This document shows positions 52,140-56,053 of a DNA stretch of 56,053 nucleotides, piece by piece. Both the position numbers and the translations under genes were made by a program. Location: NCBI RefSeq assembly GCF_028682395.1, contig NZ_JANHLC010000015.1, positions 1 to 56,053 of the forward strand, given 5' to 3'. How positions within the stretch are numbered: the first letter of the stretch is position 1; the number at the start of each line of letters is the position of its first letter. This DNA is from Pseudomonas putida (GTDB taxonomy: Bacteria; Pseudomonadota; Gammaproteobacteria; Pseudomonadales; Pseudomonadaceae). The notes beneath the pieces are model-generated. The model saw nothing but the letters and a program-made list of their open reading frames with translations, was not told where the DNA came from and made no database searches.

Positions 52140-55100
52140 ATGCCCAGACTGCCGGCCCTGCTGTGGCTGTCGCTACTTACCTGGACCGCGACGGCTAACG
52201 CACTGACACTGACCGATGAAGAGCAACACTGGCTCGACGCCCACCCACGTGTGCTCCTGGGCGTAGATGCTTCGTGGCCACCGTTCGAGCTTCGGGATGA
52301 GGACAACCATTACGAAGGGCTGGCCGCCGACTACATCAGGCTGGTCGAAAAGCGCCTGAAAATCAGCCTACAACCCATCGAGCCAATGAGTTGGAGCGCG
52401 GTGCTGCAACTGGCCAAGGAGGGCAAGGTCGACCTGCTGCCGGGGATCATGTCGACCCCCGAGCGGCAAAACTACCTGGCCTTTACCCGCCCCTACCTGG
52501 ATTTTCCGATTGTCATCCTGGCCCATGAAGGCGGCGCCAAACCGCGCAATATGAAGGACCTCTACGGCCTCAAGGTTGCCGTGGTCCAGGACTACGCCCC
52601 CCACGAACTGCTGCGCAGCCACTACCCCGACCTGAATCTGGTGGCGCTGCCCAATGTCAGTTCAGCGCTGCAAGCACTGGCCACCGATCAGGTCGATGCA
52701 GTGGTGGGTGATCTCGCCTCCAGCGTCTGGAACCTGCGCCAGCTCAAGCTCGCGGGCTTGTATGTCAGCGGCCAGACGCCTTATCGCTATCAACTGGCCA
52801 TGGGCGTGCCAATACAGGAAACGATCCTGGTTGGCATTCTGGACAAGGCATTGGCCGATATCACTCCCCAGGAAGCCGAAGCTATACAACAACGCTGGAT
52901 CGGTAATGTGCTGGACGATCGCACCTTCTGGTACGACCTGCTGCTCTATGGGCTGCCAGCCATTTTGCTGCTCGTGGCGATCCTGGCCGTCGTGATCGGC
53001 ATCAACCGTCGCCTGAGCTCGGAGATTGGCAGACGGGTGGCCTTGGAGCAGGAATTGCGCCGCAGCGAATACCATTATCGAGGCCTGGTCGAGAACCTCT
53101 CGGCCATTGCCTGGGAGGCGGGTTCCAGTGATTTCACCTACAGCTACGTGTCGCCCCATGCCGAGGCGCTGCTCGGCTACCCCCAGTCGCACTGGCTGAT
53201 GCCGGGGTTCTGGCGCAGCATTACCCACCCTGCCGACCTGAGCCGTGCACAGCTGTTCTGTGAACACGAGCTCAAAGCCGGCCGCGACCATAGCCTCGAT
53301 TATCGGGTTATCACCGCTGATGGCCGCAGCCTGTGGGTGCGCGATATCGTCAGCCTGACCGAACATGGCAACGGGGTGGTGATGCGCGGACTGATGATCG
53401 ACATCAGCGAAACCAAGCACACCGAAGAAGCCTTGCGCCTGTCCGAGCAAAAATTCGCCTCGGTGTTCCAGCAGTGCCCCGACATTCTGGTGATTGCCCG
53501 GATAACCGACGGCTGCCTGCTGGAAGTCAACCAGGCATTCGAGGAGCAAATCGGCCTGAGCGCCGAACAGGTGGTCGGCCAGACCGCCACCGAACTGAAT
53601 ATTTGGGGAATCGCCGGAATTGGCCCGAGCCTGCTGGTGCGTCTGCAAGCCGGTAGCGTACGCAATCTGGAGATGCCCCTGCGGCGCAGCAATGGCGAGT
53701 GCTTTACCAGCCTGATCTCCGCCGAGCCCTTTGAGTTGGACACAACCCCTGCCGTCCTGCTGGTGGTACGCGATATCAGCGAGTTGAAAGAGACCCAGCA
53801 AAAACTGCAAACCTCCGAAGAGAAGTTCGCCAAGGCATTTCATGCATCGCCCGACGGGCTGCTGCTGAGCCGGCAAAGCGATGGCCTGCTGATCGAGGTC
53901 AACGAGGGCTTCAGCCGCCTGACCGGCTATGCCAGTGCCAGCTCGCTCGATCGATCGACCGTCGATCTGGGCCTGTGGGTCAATCTCGACGAACGCCGGC
54001 AGATGCTGGCCATGATCCAGCGCAATGGCTACGTCCGTGACTTTCTCTGCCATGTGCGTCGCGCCGATGGCCAGATTCGCCTGTGCGAACTCTCCAGTCG
54101 CCCCCTGCCGATTGGCGACGAAGACTGCATGCTGACCATCGCCCGGGACATCACCGAACGCCACCTGATGCAGGAAAAACTGCAACAGGCCGCGACGGTC
54201 TTTGAAAGTACCGCCGAGGGCGTCCTGATCACCGATACCCGCCAGCGCATTACCGCCGTAAACCGAGCATTCAGTGAAATTACCGGCTATAGCGAGATCG
54301 AAGCCCTGGGCAATACACCTCGCCTTATGGCGTCCGGGCAGCACGACAGCGCGTTCTTTGTCGCGATGTGGCACCAATTGACCGCAGAAGGTCACTGGCA
54401 GGGTGAGATCTACAACCGACGCAAAAATGACGAGCTCTATCCCAGCTGGCTGACCATCAATGCCGTGCGCAACAGCGACGGCTTCATCACCCATTTCGTG
54501 GCCGTGTTTGCCGATATCTCCAGCCTGAAACATGCCCAGGCACGCCTCGACTACCAGGCTCATCACGATCCCTTGACCGGTCTGCCGAATCGCACACTCT
54601 TCGAGAGCCGCCTCCATAGCGCCCTGATCGACCAGCAGGACAGCGGCAGCCAGGGCGCAGTGCTGTTCCTGGACTTGGATCGCTTCAAGCATATCAATGA
54701 CAGCCTCGGCCATCCGGTCGGTGACTTGCTGCTCAAAAGCATCGCCACGCGCCTCAAGGAGCAATTGCGCGATATCGATACGGTCGCCCGGCTGGGCGGC
54801 GATGAATTCATTATCCTGCTGCCGGGCCTGCAGCAGCCCAGCGATGCCGACCATATCGCCAGTAAACTGCTGGACTGCTTCAGTGCGGCATTCCAGGCCG
54901 GCGAACACGAATTCTTTATCAGCGCCAGTATCGGCAGCAGCTTCTATCCCAAGGATGGCTGTGATGTCGCCAGCCTGATCAAAAATGCCGATGCGGCGAT
55001 GTATCGCTCCAAAGCCAAGGGGCGCAACCGCGTGGAACGCTATACCCGCGACCTGACGGCCCAGGCCAGCGAGCGGATTGCCCTGGAGCAGGAACTGCGC

Positions 55101-55871
55101 CGTGCGATGGAACGCGATGAACTGGTGCTCTACTACCAGCCAAAAATCAGCCTGGGCAGCCTGGCACTGGTCGGCGCCGAAGCCCTGATCCGCTGGCATC
55201 ACCCCACCTTTGGCGATGTGCCCCCGGAACGCTTTATCCCCCTGGCCGAAGAGAACGGCATGATCCTGCAACTGGGCGACTGGGTACTCGAACAGGCTTG
55301 CCGGCAATTGCACGACTGGAACCTGCTGTACGGCGACTTCGGGCCGCTGTCAGTCAACCTGGCCGGAGCCCAACTGCGCCAGCCCAACCTGCTGGCGCGA
55401 ATCGAGCAGTTGCTACGCCAACACCATCTCGAACCCGGCTGCCTGCAGCTGGAAATCACTGAAAACTTCATCATGAGCCAGACCGAAGAAGCCCTCAGCG
55501 TGCTGCACCAACTCAAGCACCTGGGCGTGCAACTGGCCATTGACGACTTCGGTACCGGCTATTCGTCACTCAGCTACCTGAAGCGCCTGCCCCTGGACAT
55601 CCTGAAAATCGATCAATCCTTTGTCCGCGGCCTGCCCAACGACCCACACGACGCGGCAATCGTACGGGCCATCATCGCGCTGGGCCGCAGCATGCAGTTC
55701 ACCGTGATTGCCGAAGGAGTCGAAAACAGCGCCCAACAGGCGTTTCTGCGGGCCGAAGGCTGCGAGCAAATCCAGGGCTACATTGTCAGCTTGCCCTTAC
55801 CTGCCGACGAGTTTGCCGCGACCTTTCTCAGCCTGGCGCTTTCGGAGTTTTCGGATGGCACAGCCGAGTAA
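52140..55871 (+). CDS. rmcA: c-di-GMP turnover protein with SBP, PAS, GGDEF and EAL domains (RmcA type)
   Basis: 1243-residue inner-membrane protein. Order: signal peptide 1-22; periplasmic SBP_bac_3 domain about 30-260; transmembrane helix about 270-292; four PAS-like domains about 310-800; GGDEF at 886-890 with an intact inhibitory RxxD site (877-880); EAL at 1014-1016. EAL catalytic features DDFGTGYSS, LEITE and AEGVEN are all present. The position after rpoD and the architecture match P. aeruginosa RmcA (PA0575), a redox-responsive phosphodiesterase that limits biofilm wrinkling. Both catalytic domains look intact; net activity is not decidable here. ATG 52140 is chosen for the signal peptide. 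Confidence 0.9.
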   Translation: MPRLPALLWLSLLTWTATANALTLTDEEQHWLDAHPRVLLGVDASWPPFELRDEDNHYEGLAADYIRLVEKRLKISLQPIEPMSWSAVLQLAKEGKVDLLPGIMSTPERQNYLAFTRPYLDFPIVILAHEGGAKPRNMKDLYGLKVAVVQDYAPHELLRSHYPDLNLVALPNVSSALQALATDQVDAVVGDLASSVWNLRQLKLAGLYVSGQTPYRYQLAMGVPIQETILVGILDKALADITPQEAEAIQQRWIGNVLDDRTFWYDLLLYGLPAILLLVAILAVVIGINRRLSSEIGRRVALEQELRRSEYHYRGLVENLSAIAWEAGSSDFTYSYVSPHAEALLGYPQSHWLMPGFWRSITHPADLSRAQLFCEHELKAGRDHSLDYRVITADGRSLWVRDIVSLTEHGNGVVMRGLMIDISETKHTEEALRLSEQKFASVFQQCPDILVIARITDGCLLEVNQAFEEQIGLSAEQVVGQTATELNIWGIAGIGPSLLVRLQAGSVRNLEMPLRRSNGECFTSLISAEPFELDTTPAVLLVVRDISELKETQQKLQTSEEKFAKAFHASPDGLLLSRQSDGLLIEVNEGFSRLTGYASASSLDRSTVDLGLWVNLDERRQMLAMIQRNGYVRDFLCHVRRADGQIRLCELSSRPLPIGDEDCMLTIARDITERHLMQEKLQQAATVFESTAEGVLITDTRQRITAVNRAFSEITGYSEIEALGNTPRLMASGQHDSAFFVAMWHQLTAEGHWQGEIYNRRKNDELYPSWLTINAVRNSDGFITHFVAVFADISSLKHAQARLDYQAHHDPLTGLPNRTLFESRLHSALIDQQDSGSQGAVLFLDLDRFKHINDSLGHPVGDLLLKSIATRLKEQLRDIDTVARLGGDEFIILLPGLQQPSDADHIASKLLDCFSAAFQAGEHEFFISASIGSSFYPKDGCDVASLIKNADAAMYRSKAKGRNRVERYTRDLTAQASERIALEQELRRAMERDELVLYYQPKISLGSLALVGAEALIRWHHPTFGDVPPERFIPLAEENGMILQLGDWVLEQACRQLHDWNLLYGDFGPLSVNLAGAQLRQPNLLARIEQLLRQHHLEPGCLQLEITENFIMSQTEEALSVLHQLKHLGVQLAIDDFGTGYSSLSYLKRLPLDILKIDQSFVRGLPNDPHDAAIVRAIIALGRSMQFTVIAEGVENSAQQAFLRAEGCEQIQGYIVSLPLPADEFAATFLSLALSEFSDGTAE

Positions 55872-55878
55872 GCATCGC

Positions 55879-55884
55879 TATAAT
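55879..55884 (+). promoter_or_regulatory. -10 element of the tRNA promoter
   Basis: A consensus TATAAT 15 bases before the tRNA, followed by a GC-rich discriminator (GCGCGGCC) as in stringently controlled stable-RNA promoters. It starts seven bases after the rmcA stop. The -35 is poor. Confidence 0.6.
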
Positions 55885-55898
55885 GCGCGGCCTACTGA

Positions 55899-55975
55899 GG
55901 GCCTATAGCTCAGTTGGTTAGAGCAGAGGACTCATAATCCTTTGGTCCACGGTTCAAGTCCGTGTGGGCCCACCA
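55899..55975 (+). tRNA. tRNA-Ile2 (anticodon CAU, lysidine type); often labelled tRNA-Met
   Basis: A 77-base cloverleaf with encoded CCA. The acceptor GGGCCTA pairs with TGGGCCC (one G-U), the D arm reads GCTCAGTTGGTTAGAGC, the anticodon stem is GAGGA/TCCTT with loop CTCATAA, and the T arm is CACGG-TTCAAGT-CCGTG. The anticodon CAT could mean Met or, after TilS modification of C34, Ile for AUA. TTTGGTC after the anticodon stem, the TTCAAGT T-loop and the GC-rich acceptor follow the E. coli tRNA-Ile2 pattern rather than elongator Met. Confidence 0.88.
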
Positions 55976-55980
55976 TACTC

Positions 55981-56005
55981 AAAGCCGCGCATTGCGCGGC
56001 TTTTT
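55981..56005 (+). terminator. Terminator after the tRNA
   Basis: AAAGCCGCGC (55981-55990), ATT loop and GCGCGGCTTT (55994-56003) with a T-run, five bases after CCA. The last 48 bases of the window hold nothing recognisable. Confidence 0.9.
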
Positions 56006-56053
56006 CATGCCTGCTTCAAAAACCGCTAGACCAATCCTATAGTCTAAAGGTAC

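Noticed and set aside
52662..55313. An 883-codon open frame antisense to rmcA
   Set aside because: Same codon-bias artefact; the sense strand encodes complete SBP, PAS, GGDEF and EAL motifs.
55856..55884. TGGCAC upstream of the tRNA as a sigma-54 -24 box
   Set aside because: There is no TTGC-type -12 box at the right distance; the TATAAT downstream fits sigma-70.
55899..56053. The tRNA 3' end as a phage or island attachment site
   Set aside because: No integrase gene, direct repeat of the tRNA end or foreign-looking DNA is visible in the 78 bases that remain.

Overview
The window is a stretch of Pseudomonas chromosome. High GC, tightly packed genes and the recognisable protein families point to the P. 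fluorescens/P. putida side of the genus. Gene order largely follows, in reverse orientation, the P. aeruginosa PAO1 block from tyrZ to rmcA as I remember it. I see no insertion sequence, prophage, CRISPR array or plasmid gene. This is core genome with a few local rearrangements.

Layout. (1) 1-12.2 kb: tyrosyl-tRNA synthetase; an M23 murein endopeptidase with anmK; erpA (Fe-S carrier); argC; hemJ; a nitronate monooxygenase; a DUF805 membrane protein; an SDR; a HIT protein; coq7; an OsmC-like protein; the cAMP regulator vfr; and a lipoate-ligase-like gene. (2) 12.2-17.8 kb, minus strand: rpe-gph-trpE-trpG-trpD-trpC. trpE and trpG are contiguous, and gph ends in a Trp-codon-rich tail resembling a trp leader peptide. 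(3) 17.9-26.9 kb, minus strand: a GABA/5-aminovalerate-type uptake system, agtS-agtR-agtA-agtB-agtC-agtD, followed by an iron-containing alcohol dehydrogenase. (4) 27-36.6 kb: a DUF3530 protein, then amgK-murU-djlA (peptidoglycan recycling plus a J-protein), divergent from lptD-surA-pdxA-rsmA. (5) 36.7-43.4 kb: apaG-apaH-glpE and the stationary-phase/nitrogen-stress trio prkA-yeaH-spoVR. (6) 43.5-47.3 kb: cca, folK, folB, plsY, tsaD. (7) 47.5-56.1 kb: the macromolecular synthesis cluster rpsU-dnaG-rpoD, then a c-di-GMP protein of RmcA type and a tRNA with a CAU anticodon that looks like tRNA-Ile2 rather than tRNA-Met.

Themes. Envelope biogenesis and murein turnover recur (M23 peptidase, anmK, amgK-murU, lptD-surA, plsY). 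So do translation and RNA maturation (tyrS, rsmA, cca, tsaD, rpsU, tRNA). Nutrient and stress sensing form a third group (vfr, agtSR, prkA trio, rmcA). The items most worth a second look are the gph/trpE junction, the alcohol dehydrogenase attached to the agt transporter with a palindrome upstream of agtA, the prkA-yeaH-spoVR operon with an RpoS-like promoter, and the 431-base rpsU-dnaG gap.
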